Counted from the stretch's first letter, positions 32,700-41,912 are shown. The stretch: 64,000 bases of DNA from Streptomyces sp. MNU76 (GCF_020982545.1 NZ_JAJKLK010000005.1:124001-188000), one strand, 5' to 3'. Translations and numbers: made by a program. The notes: a model not told the origin generated them from the letters alone.

Positions 32700-34257
32700 T
32701 CAGGCGCCCGCACCCCCCGGCCCCATCTGCGACCGCGCCTTGAACGCCGCCTTCCGGGCCTCCTTCGCCACCTTCTTGTCGGGGTGGATCCTCCCCATCG
32801 CCTCCAGCACATCCGGCGTCGCAGGATGATCCACCCGCCACGCCGCCGCGAAGAACGACCCGTGCTGCGCGGCCAACCCCTCCACCAACGCCCTCAGCTC
32901 CGCCGAGTTCCCCTCCGCGGCCAACTGCGCGGCAACCGTGTCGATCGTGAGCCAGAAGACCATCGCCTCGGACGGCGCCGGCACATCCCCCGCCCCGCGC
33001 TCGGTCAGCCACACCCGGGCGAGCCCACCCAGCTCGGGGTCGTCCAATACGTCCCGGAGGGCCGGCTCGGCCACCGCCCCCACGAGGGACAGCGCCTGCT
33101 GACAGCGCAGCCGCCGCAGCGGAGCACCCGCATCGGACCCGCGCGCCGCGGCCAGCAGCTCCCGCGCCGCGGCCAGCGACTCACGACGGGCGAGCCACTG
33201 CTCGGTCTCGGCCTGGGCCGCCGCGGGCGGAAACGCGGCGGTGCCGTCGAGCAGCACGTCCGCGCCCTTGTCGACGAGGTCCCCCACGGCGGGCGCGGCC
33301 ACGCCGGCCTCCTGGAGCCGCGCCCGTACCCCGTACAGCCCGAGCGGGGTGAGCCGGACCATGCCGTACCGGGTGACATCGGTGTCGTCGACGACAGGCG
33401 CGCCCACCCCCTCGGCGGCGGCCACGGCCTCCTCCGCGTCCGTCATCAGCGCCTCGTCCACCGGCTGGTACTCCACCAGCCCGATCGGCTCCAGCACCCT
33501 GAACTGGTCGTCGAGCCGCATCATGGCGTCAGAGACCTGTTCCAGGACGTCGTTGGTGGGCTCGCCCATGTCGTCGGGGACGATCATCGAGGCGGCGAGG
33601 GCGGGCAGCGGTACCGGCCCTTCGGGGCCGCCCTCGCCGGCGGTGAGGAGGTAGAGGTTGCGGAGCACCCCGTCGAGGAAGTCCGCCTCGGCGTCGGGGT
33701 CCCAGTCCAGCCGGGAGAAGTCGATCTCGCCGCCGGAGTCCATGGCCTCGACGAGGCCGTCGAGGTCGGGCACGCTCGCGTCGGCGAGGGTGGTCTCCAG
33801 GGCGGTGAGCCAGATGCCGAGCACGTCCTGCGGTCCGCCCGAGGTGAGGAGCGCGAGGTCCTCGCCGACGGCGACCGTCCCGGCCTCCTCGTCCACGATC
33901 TCGACGAGCCCGGTGTCCATGGCCACCCGCCACGCCTCGCTCGCCAGGGCCGCCGCGTCCTCACCGTCGACACCACCGGCGCCGCCGACACCACCGCCGA
34001 CGCTCCCGGCGTCCCCGGTGTCCCGGGCGCTCGCGGAGCTCCCGCGCTCCCCGCCCCTCACCCGTGAGCCCGAGCACCCCGGCGGCCTCCGGCAACTGCT
34101 CGTCGACGAGTTCGCCCCCGGCGCCCACCCGTGTGTCCGGGCCGGCCCAGCGGGCGAGCCGCGCGGCGCGCGCAAGCAGCGGCGTGGCGAGCGCCTCCCG
34201 CGCCAGTTCCGCTTCGGAGAGGAGCCGCACCGGCGGGAGTGGCGAGCTGTCTGACAT
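32700..34257 (-). pseudogene. Conserved hypothetical gene interrupted by a frameshift
   Basis: The ATG at 34257 starts MSDSSPLPPVRLLSEAELAR, continuing to VDEQLPEAAGVLGLTGEG near 34060. Beyond this the coding frame changes by one (extra base, or two missing) in the G-rich run 34044-34064. The rest reads GEDAAALASEAWRVAMDTGL, VEIVDEEAGTVAVGEDLALL and so on to the TGA at 32700. Together about 510 aa of an acidic, leucine-rich helical protein that I know only as a Streptomyces hypothetical. No catalytic motif is visible. The C-terminus (RIHPDKKVAKEARKAAFKA) is basic. Confidence 0.7.
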
Positions 34258-34656
34258 CGGCGGGGATCTCCTCGGAACATCGGAACAAGTGACGAACAGC
34301 GGCCGAGCGGTTCGGGGCCGCCGAGAGACGGCCCCGAGGGGGATACGCGTACGAGTACGCAGCCGCTCAGCCTAGACGGATTTGAGCCCATGCCGCCCGG
34401 TTCATGTACCTGCCAGGAGTTGGGTGTGGCTGAAACCTTGACAACTGGCGTGACCAGGCAGGAGATTGACGCGCGTAGAAACTCACGGGTAGCTCTGCGC
34501 GGATCACAGGGCCACCCACTGGCGCGACCGCCCGGGTCCATCGAGCCCCGCCGGCGTCCGTCGGGGTTCTACGCGCGTCGCACCGCCCCACCGGTCGCAG
34601 GCCACCCCCCGTCCACTCTCGTCCCGGCGCTCACGTACGTCCCCGGAGGGATCCCC
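34258..34656. other. Divergent intergenic region, no gene
   Basis: About 400 bp between the frameshifted hypothetical gene and the secreted nuclease gene. TTGACA at 34438-34443 is the only good -35 hexamer, with no clear -10 at 16-18 bp. GGTTCATGTACC (34400-34411) faintly recalls one PHO-box unit but no repeat follows. Nothing else is recognised. Confidence 0.4.
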
Positions 34657-36480
34657 TTGCCGAGCAAGAGAACCGCGCGCATCGGCGCGCTGACCGTCGC
34701 CACCATCTGCTCCACGGTGTCCGCCGTGGTCCTGACCTCGCCCGCCGAGGCGGACTCCATACGCATCCACGACATCCAGGGCACGACCCGGACGTCCCCG
34801 CTCGCCGGTCAGCAGGTGACCGGGGTGGAGGGCATCGTCACGGGCGTCCGCACCTACGGTTCGCGCGGCTTCTGGATCCAGGACACCCAGGCGGACTCGA
34901 ACCCGGCCACGAGTGAGGGCGTCTTCGTCTTCACCAGTTCCCGGCCGACCGTTTCCGTGGGCGACGCGGTGTCGGTCGCGGGCACGGTCTCCGAGTTCGT
35001 GCCGGGCGGCACTTCGTCCGGAAACCAGTCCGTGACGCAGATCACCCGCCCGACGATCACGGTGGTCTCCACGGGCAACGCCGTCCCCGCCCCCACCGTC
35101 GTCGACGCCAGGTCGGTGCCGAACCGGTACGCCCCGACGGGTGACACCGCCGCCGGCGGTTCGATCAACGGCCGCACCCTCGCCCCCCGCACGTACGCCC
35201 TGGACCGCTACGAGTCCCTGGAGGGCATGAACGTCCAGGTCGCCGACGCCCGAGTGGTGGGCGCCACCGACCCGTTCACCGAGCTGTGGGTCACCGTCAA
35301 GCCCTGGGAGAACGCCAACCGCCGCGGCGGGACGGTGTACGGCTCCTACACCTCCCAGAACACCGGCCGGCTCCAGATCCAGTCGCTGGGCGCGGTCGCC
35401 GACTTCCCGAAGGCGAACGTCGGCGACACCCTGAAGGGCGCCACGGCCGGCCCCCTGGACTACAACCAGTTCGGCGGCTACACGCTGGTGGCCAACCAGC
35501 TCGGGACCCTCAAGCAGGGCGGCCTGGAGCGCGAGACGACCCGTAAGCAGGGGCGCGGTGAGCTGGCGGTGGCGACGTACAACGTCGAGAACCTGGACCC
35601 CTCGGACACCACCTTCGCCGACCACGCGGCGGCGATCGTGCACAACCTGCGGTCGCCCGACATCGTGGCCCTGGAGGAGATCCAGGACAACAACGGCGCC
35701 ACCAACGACGGTACGGTCGCCGCCGACCAGACGGTGAAGAAGCTGATCGAGGCGATCTCGGCGGCCGGCGGCCCGACGTACGACTGGCGGTCCATCGACC
35801 CGGTGAACCTCGCGGACGGCGGCCAGCCCGGCGGCAACATCCGCCAGGTCTTCCTGTTCAACCCCGAGCGGGTCTCCTTCACCGACCGTGCCGGCGGCGA
35901 CGCGACGACCGCCGTCGGGGTGACGAAGGCGTACGGCAAGGCGCGGTTGACGGTCTCCCCCGGTCGAATCGACCCGGCGAACGCCGCCTGGACGAACAGC
36001 CGCAAGCCGCTGGTCGGCGAGTTCTCCTTCCGCGGCAAGTCCGTTTTCGTGATCGCGAACCACTTCGCGTCCAAGGGCGGCGACCAGTCGCTGCACTCGG
36101 AGTTCCAGCCGCCGAAGCGCGTCTCGGAGACCGAGCGCCACCTCCAGGCGACCGCCGTGAACACCTTCGTCAAGGAGATCCTGGCGAAGGAGAAGAACGC
36201 GGACGTCATCGCCCTCGGCGACATCAACGACTTCGAGTTCTCGAAGACCACCGAGCTGCTGGAGGACGGCGGCGCCCTGTGGTCGGCGGTCAAGTCGCTG
36301 CCGAGGAGCGAGCGTTACTCGTACGTCTTCCAGGGCAACACGCAAGTCCTCGACCAGATCCTGATCAGTCCGTCGATCCGCCGCTCGTGCGACTTCACGT
36401 ACGACAGCGTGCACACCAACGCGGAGTTCAACGACCAGATCAGCGACCACGACCCGCAGGTGCTGCGCTTCAAGCCGTAG
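34657..36480 (+). CDS. Secreted endonuclease/exonuclease/phosphatase-family nuclease
   Basis: 607 aa from TTG 34657, chosen for GGAGGG 6 bp upstream. It has a Sec signal (MPSKRTARIGALTVATICST... ending PAEADS), then an OB-fold/LTD-like N-terminal part (residues about 35-300: IHDIQGT, VEGIVTGVR, GFWIQDTQAD), then the EEP catalytic domain (about 310-607): VATYNVENLD, DIVALEEIQDNNG, VIANHFASKGGDQ, VIALGDINDFEFS and ISDHDPQVL, which include the metal and catalytic His/Asp residues. It resembles ExeM/NucH extracellular nucleases and probably scavenges phosphate from DNA. Confidence 0.9.
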   Translation: MPSKRTARIGALTVATICSTVSAVVLTSPAEADSIRIHDIQGTTRTSPLAGQQVTGVEGIVTGVRTYGSRGFWIQDTQADSNPATSEGVFVFTSSRPTVSVGDAVSVAGTVSEFVPGGTSSGNQSVTQITRPTITVVSTGNAVPAPTVVDARSVPNRYAPTGDTAAGGSINGRTLAPRTYALDRYESLEGMNVQVADARVVGATDPFTELWVTVKPWENANRRGGTVYGSYTSQNTGRLQIQSLGAVADFPKANVGDTLKGATAGPLDYNQFGGYTLVANQLGTLKQGGLERETTRKQGRGELAVATYNVENLDPSDTTFADHAAAIVHNLRSPDIVALEEIQDNNGATNDGTVAADQTVKKLIEAISAAGGPTYDWRSIDPVNLADGGQPGGNIRQVFLFNPERVSFTDRAGGDATTAVGVTKAYGKARLTVSPGRIDPANAAWTNSRKPLVGEFSFRGKSVFVIANHFASKGGDQSLHSEFQPPKRVSETERHLQATAVNTFVKEILAKEKNADVIALGDINDFEFSKTTELLEDGGALWSAVKSLPRSERYSYVFQGNTQVLDQILISPSIRRSCDFTYDSVHTNAEFNDQISDHDPQVLRFKP

Positions 36481-36510
36481 CACCCGCGAGGCCGACGGGA
36501 TGCCGTGTTC

Positions 36511-37254
36511 TCAGGGCTGGCTGAACACTCCGTTCAGCCAGCCCTTCCACGCGGTCTCGTCGGCCTCCGCGTCGGCACCCGGCGCGAAGTCGTGGACGCT
36601 CATGCCGACGCGGTGACCCCAGTGGTTGCGGCCGAAGAAGCGGATGAGGGCGTCGTCGGTGCGCAGGCCGATGAAGTACGGGTCGCGATAGTCGACGACG
36701 GCCTCGAAGCGCTTCCCGCCGGGCCCTTCGGCCTGGACGCGGGCGCCCTCGGCGGTGTCGTCCGCGAGGCCGAGCGCCCGTCCCACGACGGTGAGCGCGT
36801 CCGCGCCGCCGGACGCCTCGGGGCCGTCGAAGGTGGCGAACGCGGTGATCTTCCGGCCCGCGAAGCGCGTCAGGTACTGGCGCAGGGTGTGCAGGTAGAA
36901 GGCGGTGTGCTTGGCGGCGCCGTCGTACTGGTTGTCCCAGTCGTCGACGAAGACGCCGCTGTGCACGTACCGCACCCAGGCGCGGCGGCCGTCCTCGCGC
37001 GGCTCGATCGTGTAGTCGAGCTGGTTGAGGGTCTGCTCGGAGATCCCCTCCACGTCCTCGACACGGTTGGTGTACCGGTGCGGCGGGTCCCATGCGGTCA
37101 CCTCGGAGCCGAACGGCCCCTTGCCGCCGACGCGCGGCTCGGGTGCCTCCATCGGCCACAGCCAACCGCCGGTTCCGGCGGTGACGGCCTCCCACACCTC
37201 CTCGGGGGTGGCGTCGACCTCGAACTCACGGGCGATCTCGAATTCCTTGGGCAT
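36511..37254 (-). CDS. SRPBCC/AHSA1-family protein
   Basis: 247 aa. It begins PKEFEIAREFEVDATPEEVW, the START-fold opening, followed by a Trp-rich ligand region (TGGWLWPMEAPEPRVGG) and RRAWVRYVHSGVF. Typical of polyketide cyclase/ATPase-activator-like proteins that bind hydrophobic ligands. The gene lies 20 bp after an ArsR-type regulator in the same direction, the standard ArsR-SRPBCC pair. Ligand unknown. Confidence 0.88.
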   Translation of the reverse strand: MPKEFEIAREFEVDATPEEVWEAVTAGTGGWLWPMEAPEPRVGGKGPFGSEVTAWDPPHRYTNRVEDVEGISEQTLNQLDYTIEPREDGRRAWVRYVHSGVFVDDWDNQYDGAAKHTAFYLHTLRQYLTRFAGRKITAFATFDGPEASGGADALTVVGRALGLADDTAEGARVQAEGPGGKRFEAVVDYRDPYFIGLRTDDALIRFFGRNHWGHRVGMSVHDFAPGADAEADETAWKGWLNGVFSQP

Positions 37255-37274
37255 GACGTGCTCCTCAACGGGTC

Positions 37275-37937
37275 TCACCGGGCGGGCGGTTCGGGCTGGA
37301 CGGGGAGTGCGGGCACCTCGGGCCGGTCGGGCCGGTCGGTATCGTCGGCGGGCTGCGGCTTGACCGTCGGGTGGAGGGCGACCACGATCCGGTGACCCCG
37401 GCCGCCCTGGGCGTCGGGGGCGTCGTACTTGCTGATGAGCGCGCTCACCCCCGCCGTGAGCTCCTGGACGAAGGCGGCACGGTCGGCGGCCGAGGCGAAG
37501 GTGACCTCGCCGTCGAGGGCGTAGGTCGCGAGGCGCTTGCGGGCCTTGGCCGCGCCGGTGATCAGCGTGCCGACGTCCCGGACCAGCCGGGCGCCGAGCG
37601 CCAGCAGCCAGCGCGCGGAGAGCTGGTCCCGGAATCGGTCCGGATCCGGCTGTACGGCGGCGAGCGCGAGCGGCGAGATCACGTACGACGCGGCCGTGGC
37701 CCGCATCAGCCGCTCCGTGACATTGCCCTTGCGGCGCTCCCCCGCCAGCTCCACCAGACCGTGCTTCTCCAGTGCCTTGAGGTGATAGTTCACCTTCTGC
37801 CTCGGCAGCCCCACCTTCCCGGCCAGCATGGCCGCCGACGCGGGACCGGCCGCCAGCTCCGCGAGCAGCCGGGCACGTATGGGGTCCAGCGAGACGACCG
37901 CCGCCTCGGGGTCCTCGATCACGGTGACGTCCAACAT
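37275..37937 (-). CDS. ArsR-family helix-turn-helix regulator
   Basis: 220 aa. The winged helix (residues about 18-75) has DPIRARLLAELAAGPASAAM, then GLPRQKVNYHLKALEKHGLV and ERRKGNVTERLMR. The C-terminal part is longer than in metal-sensing ArsR proteins and ends in a Pro-rich tail. No metal-binding cysteines are seen. It is co-transcribed with the SRPBCC gene. A 10-bp inverted repeat lies just upstream and is the likely autoregulatory operator. Confidence 0.88.
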   Translation of the reverse strand: MLDVTVIEDPEAAVVSLDPIRARLLAELAAGPASAAMLAGKVGLPRQKVNYHLKALEKHGLVELAGERRKGNVTERLMRATAASYVISPLALAAVQPDPDRFRDQLSARWLLALGARLVRDVGTLITGAAKARKRLATYALDGEVTFASAADRAAFVQELTAGVSALISKYDAPDAQGGRGHRIVVALHPTVKPQPADDTDRPDRPEVPALPVQPEPPAR

Positions 37938-37950
37938 GGCTCCACCGTCT

Positions 37951-37992
37951 CACCGAAAACTTTTTTTGTCCAGACGGTTCCAGTTTTCGGTG
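37951..37992. promoter_or_regulatory. Perfect inverted repeat upstream of the ArsR gene
   Basis: CACCGAAAAC (37951-37960) and GTTTTCGGTG (37983-37992) are exact inverse copies separated by 22 bp, starting 13 bp before the ArsR start codon. The spacing places the half-sites on the same DNA face (three turns centre to centre), as expected for a dimeric repressor overlapping its promoter. Confidence 0.55.
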
Positions 37993-38040
37993 AGTGATGG
38001 CGCGCGATGGTCCCGGTCGCGCGGCCGCTTCCGGGACGGG

Positions 38041-38088
38041 GAGCCGTCGGGCTCAGCCGGGGCGGGGAGCCGTCGGGCTCAGCCGGGG
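38041..38088. repeat. 22-bp direct repeat at the end of the ABM gene
   Basis: GAGCCGTCGGGCTCAGCCGG (first 20 bases of the unit) occurs at 38041 and 38067, a period of 26 bp. The second copy includes the last codons and stop of the ABM gene, so the gene end has been tandemly duplicated downstream. Confidence 0.65.
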
Positions 38089-38795
38089 ACGAGGCCGAGG
38101 GCGTACGCGTACCGCTTGACCGAGCCGGTCTCCAGCAGTCCGGGCCAGGTCTGTACGCGCTGCCAGAGCGGTGAGGCCGAGCCGACGCCTTCGCCGGGCG
38201 CGGCCATGGCGTCGATGTGATGCTCGGCGGTCTCCCACTCGGCGTAGTTGAGGACGCGGGTGCCGTCGGTGCCGAGGTGGAAGTGGGCGGAGATACCGCC
38301 GGGATGCGCGTCCGGCTCGGCGGCGAGCGCCTCCTCCACGGCGTCCACCCAGGCACGCTGTCGCGCCGGGTCCGGACCGTCGAACGCGACGTCGACGATC
38401 ACGACGCACCCGGGCACGCGTGCGGCACGGTCCTGCCCACCCGTGAGACTGCGGTACCGCCGATAGCGGTGGAGCCCCACCCGCTCGATCCCGGGGACGG
38501 CGGTGTCGATGGCGTCGTTGCGCTCCTGCCGCCGCGTCTTGACGAAGGCCTCGTACGCCTGCTCGTCGGCCCACTGCGAATGGTGCAGCAGGCCGGAACC
38601 GTCCTCGGCGGTGTAGACGAAGTACCCCAACAGCCCCTCCGTCGGCCACGGCCGCCGCTCCCAGGTGTCGGCGATGGCCTCGACGGTCCGGCGTTGCCGG
38701 TCGGGGGTGCCCACCTCCCAGGTGCTGAAGAGGGACGCCCCGACGTCGGGGCGGTCGAGGACGGGGTGGAGGTCCGTACGACGGGTCGTGCTCAT
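38079..38795 (-). CDS. Tandem antibiotic-biosynthesis-monooxygenase (ABM)-like protein
   Basis: 238 aa from ATG 38795. Two dimeric alpha/beta-barrel (ABM) repeats are visible: the first around SLFSTWEVGTPDRQRRTVEA and GLLGYFVYTAEDGSGLLHHS QWADEQAYEAF; the second around VVIVDVAFDGPDPARQRAWV and HFHLGTDGTRVLNYAEW. Such proteins are small cofactor-free oxygenases or ligand-binding proteins. It is placed alone, divergent from YihY. Substrate unknown. Confidence 0.8.
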   Translation of the reverse strand: MSTTRRTDLHPVLDRPDVGASLFSTWEVGTPDRQRRTVEAIADTWERRPWPTEGLLGYFVYTAEDGSGLLHHSQWADEQAYEAFVKTRRQERNDAIDTAVPGIERVGLHRYRRYRSLTGGQDRAARVPGCVVIVDVAFDGPDPARQRAWVDAVEEALAAEPDAHPGGISAHFHLGTDGTRVLNYAEWETAEHHIDAMAAPGEGVGSASPLWQRVQTWPGLLETGSVKRYAYALGLVPG

Positions 38796-38908
38796 GCTGC
38801 TCTCCCATGATCGGTACTCGGTGTGCGCGCACCGACCACCCTTCAACCTCAACCAAGATTCAGGTCAAGTCCGCGATTCGGGGCCGGGTTTCGGGAGACC
38901 CGCCGCTC

Positions 38909-40009
38909 ATGGAGCAGAGGCGGCGGCCGGAGGCCGAGCGGGTGGGAAAGGCGCCAGGGACCGGCGGGGAGGGCGCGGAGGGCGTGGAGGGCGGTCCCAC
39001 CGGACTGCCGGGGCGCTCGTGGTGGGCGGCGGTGCGACGCACCGTCAAGGAGTTCCAGGACGACGAACTCGCCGACCGGGCCGCCGTGTTGACGTACTAC
39101 GGCGTCCTGTCGATCTTCCCCGCACTGCTGGTGCTGGTGTCGATGCTGGGGGTCGTCGGACAGCGCGCGACGGACAGGATCCTGGACAACATCGGCGACC
39201 TCGCCCCGGGCCCCGCGCGGGACATCCTGCGGGACGCGGTCGTGCAACTGGGAGACAGCGGCGGTACGGGCGGGGTGCTGGCGATCGTCGGCCTGCTGGC
39301 GGCGGTGTGGTCGGCGTCGGGATACGTGGCGGCGTTCATCCGTACGTCCAACGCGGTGTACGACCTGCCGGAGGGCCGCCCGGTGTGGAAGCTCACGCCA
39401 CTGCGGATCGTCCTGACCCTCGTGCTGATGCTGATGCTGGCGGCGAGCGCGCTGATCGTCGTCTTCACGGGTCCGCTGGCCGAACGCGCCGGCACGACGA
39501 TCGGGCTCGGCGACGCGGCCATCGCGCTGTGGGACATCGCCAAGTGGCCGGTCCTGCTGGTCCTGGTGACGCTGATGATCGCGCTGCTGTACTGGGCCGC
39601 GCCCAACGTCCGTGGCCGGGGCTTCCGCTGGGTGAGCCCCGGCGGAGTCCTCGCGACGCTGATCTGGCTCGCCGCGTCCGCGGGCTTCGCCGTCTACGCC
39701 GCCAACTTCGGCTCGTACAACAAGACCTACGGCGCGCTGGCCGGAGCCGTCGTCTTCCTCATCTGGCTCTGGCTCACCAACCTGGCGATCCTCCTGGGCC
39801 TGGAATTCGACGCGGAGCTCTCCCGGGAGCGCGCCATCGCCGAGGGCCGCTCCCCCACGGAAGAGCCCTACGTGGAGCCACGCGACACCCGCACCTGGCC
39901 GCCTCGCCTGCGCGCCTTACGGGAGGCCCGCGCCCGGACGACGGGCACGCTGGGCACGACGGGTTCGCCGAGCTCATCGGGTTCGCCGGGCTCGTCGGCA
40001 GAGGAGTGA
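38909..40009 (+). CDS. YihY/virulence factor BrkB family membrane protein
   Basis: 366 aa. Six hydrophobic segments follow a polar N-terminus. The family core reads DELADRAAVLTYYGVLSIFP ALLVLVSMLGV, then WSASGYVAAFIRTSNAVYD and IWLWLTNLAILLGLEFDAEL. The C-terminal tail is Ser/Gly-rich. The family was once called RNase BN in error; its function is uncharacterised. The ATG at 38909 is chosen because it gives the usual start length; upstream in-frame codons belong to a non-conserved region. Confidence 0.9.
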   Translation: MEQRRRPEAERVGKAPGTGGEGAEGVEGGPTGLPGRSWWAAVRRTVKEFQDDELADRAAVLTYYGVLSIFPALLVLVSMLGVVGQRATDRILDNIGDLAPGPARDILRDAVVQLGDSGGTGGVLAIVGLLAAVWSASGYVAAFIRTSNAVYDLPEGRPVWKLTPLRIVLTLVLMLMLAASALIVVFTGPLAERAGTTIGLGDAAIALWDIAKWPVLLVLVTLMIALLYWAAPNVRGRGFRWVSPGGVLATLIWLAASAGFAVYAANFGSYNKTYGALAGAVVFLIWLWLTNLAILLGLEFDAELSRERAIAEGRSPTEEPYVEPRDTRTWPPRLRALREARARTTGTLGTTGSPSSSGSPGSSAEE

Positions 40010-40153
40010 GCCAACAGCCAACGCCCGACGCCCGGCATGCCCACCACCACCGGGGTGAGCCGCGCAGGCGTCAGGCGCTCGCACCGTAGGCACATGCGGC
40101 GCAGGCGTCAGTCACCCCCGCCGGAACAGCCAGCCGGGAGTCGGCCGCCCCTA
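40010..40153 (+). other. Intergenic sequence before the IS element
   Basis: Contains only short CAGGCGTCAG direct repeats (about 40064 and 40103) and no ORF that I can support. It ends in the CTA(G) target sequence of the IS701-like insertion. Confidence 0.4.
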
Positions 40154-41743
40154 GCTTGTTCTTTTTCTTTCGGTCTCGAACGGTGTCTCGAACTGGGTCG
40201 CTCACCTGGGGATTCGCCGGACGTGGGGGCGGCCTTCGTCTGATCCTGTGCTCCGACCAAGGTGCACGTGACCACGACGAAGGCCGTGAGGGTGAGTCTG
40301 CTGCGTGATGCTGTCCGGAGTGAAGCGTTCGCGGAAGCGTCACGCTTCCGGGGCGAGTTCTACGAGTGTCTGACGGCTCGGCGCGACGAGTTGTTCGAAC
40401 TCACCGACGCGGTGCTGTGTGCGGAGGGGGCGGTGAAGTCCCCGGTGGATCTGACGCTGCTGCCCGAGCATCGTCGTGGGCACGGCGCGATGTACGGCGG
40501 ACTGAACCACGGACGGATCGATGTCGGCCGGCTGCGGACCGTGCTGGCCGGGCTGTCGCTGCCGCGTTTCGACGGCGGGCGCCTGGTCCTGGCGGTCGAC
40601 GTGTCGCCGTGGCTTCGCTCGGACGCGCCGTGCTCGGCCGAGCGGCTGTTCTGCCACGTATACGGCCGCGCGAAGACGGCGTCACAGTTCATTCCGGGCT
40701 GGCCCTATTCCTTCGTGGCCGTGCTGGAGCCGGGCGCCACGTCCTGGACCGCGATCCTGGACGCGGTCCGGCTCGGCCCGGCGGACGACGCGACCGCCAT
40801 CACCGCCGCCCAGCTGCGGGGCGTCGTGGAGCGGCTCGTCACCGCTGGCCAGTGGCAGACCGGGGACCCGCATATCGTGATCGTCAGCGACGCCGGCTAT
40901 GACGTCACCCGCCTGGCGTGGGTCCTGCGTGACCTGCCCGTCGAGCTGGTCGGCAGGGTCCGGTCCGACCGCGTCATGCGGTTGCCGAAGCCGTCCCGCC
41001 GGCCGGGGACGAATGGCCGCCCAAGCACGGCCCGGAGTTCCGCTTCACCAGGCCGGAGACCTGGCCCGAGCCCGCGATCACCACCGTCACCGACACCAGC
41101 AACTACGGCAAGGCCGAGACTCAGGCATGGGACCGAGTCCACCCAAGGCTCACCCACCGCTCGTCCTGGCTCGACCACGACGGTGAACTACCCCTGGTTG
41201 AGGGCACGTTGATTCGACTGAAGGTCGAGCACCTGTCAAAGGAACGAGACGCGCCGCCGGTGTGGTTATGGTCCTCGAAGACCGGCGCCACCCCGGACGA
41301 TGTGGACCGTTTCTGGCAGGCATTTCTCCGTCGATTCGATCTGGAGCACACCTTCCGCTTCGCAAAACAGACCCTCGGCTGGACCACCCCGAAGCTCCGT
41401 ACTCCCGAGGCGGCGGACCGCTGGACCTGGATCCTGATCGTCGCTCACACCCAGCTCCGGCTCGCCCGACCGCTCGCTACGGACCTCCGCCGGCCCTGGG
41501 AGAAACCCACCACCCCGGACCGGCTCAGCCCGGCCCGGGTCCGCCGGGGGTTCAGGAACATCCGCGCTCACCTCGCCTGCCCGGCCCGCGTTCCCAAACC
41601 CCAAGGCGCCGGCCCCGGACGCCCACCCGGCGCCAAGAACAGACACCGGGCACCCCGCTACGACGTCGGCAAGACCGTCAAACGCCCCGAGACCCTCAAG
41701 GCCATCGGCAAGCCCGGAAGATCTTGGTAGATAAAGAACAAGC
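40154..41743 (+). mobile_element. IS701-like insertion sequence
   Basis: The ends form an imperfect inverted repeat: GCTTGTTCTTTTTCT (40154-40168) against GCTTGTTCTTTATCT read on the other strand from 41743 (14 of 15). It is flanked by CTA(G) on both sides (40151-40154 and 41744-41747), fitting the 4-bp YTAR target duplication of IS701 elements. It holds a single transposase gene, frameshifted near 41020. It has inserted precisely at the outer CTAG of a small hairpin element (41744-41912). Confidence 0.75.
40262..41730 (+). pseudogene. IS701-type DDE transposase, frameshifted
   Basis: The first frame, from GTG 40262, gives the N-terminal half with two catalytic Asp residues (LVLAVDVSPWLRSDAP and HIVIVSDAGYDVTRLAWVLR). 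After RRPGTNGR (about 41020) the coding frame changes by one missing base and continues KHGPEFRFTRPETWPEPAIT to LEHTFRFAKQTLGWTTPKLR, which carries the catalytic Glu, ending at 41730. Since the Glu lies in the second frame, neither product alone is a complete transposase. It matches the actinobacterial NF041680-type family. Sequence error or programmed shifting cannot be excluded. Confidence 0.8.
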
Positions 41744-41912
41744 CTAGGGGGTGTTTCGAAAGTCCTGTGCGGTGCCCGCGGTGTCCGGTGCGTGCTCTCG
41801 GCGTGCCGGACGAAAGCCCTCGTACTGGACGTACTTGGGGTTTCGGCCGGTGCGGCGAGAGTGCGTGCCGGGCGCCGTGGGTGCTGTGCGGGACTTTCGA
41901 AACACCCCCTAG
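41744..41912. mobile_element. 169-bp hairpin MITE
   Basis: The outer 22 bp at each end (41744-41765 and 41891-41912) are perfect inverse copies, containing GGGGGTGTTTCGAAAGTCC and flanked by CTAG. The interior is also palindromic with many G-T type positions (GTGCTCTCGGCG... against CGCCGCACTCTC-like sequence), so the whole element can fold as one long hairpin. There is no coding capacity. The terminal sequence resembles IS5-family ends known from Streptomyces, so it is a miniature element probably moved by such a transposase. Confidence 0.78.

Noticed and set aside
34400..34411. PHO box before the secreted nuclease gene
   Set aside because: Only one degenerate GTTCA-type unit is seen. PhoP boxes need at least two 11-bp direct repeats.
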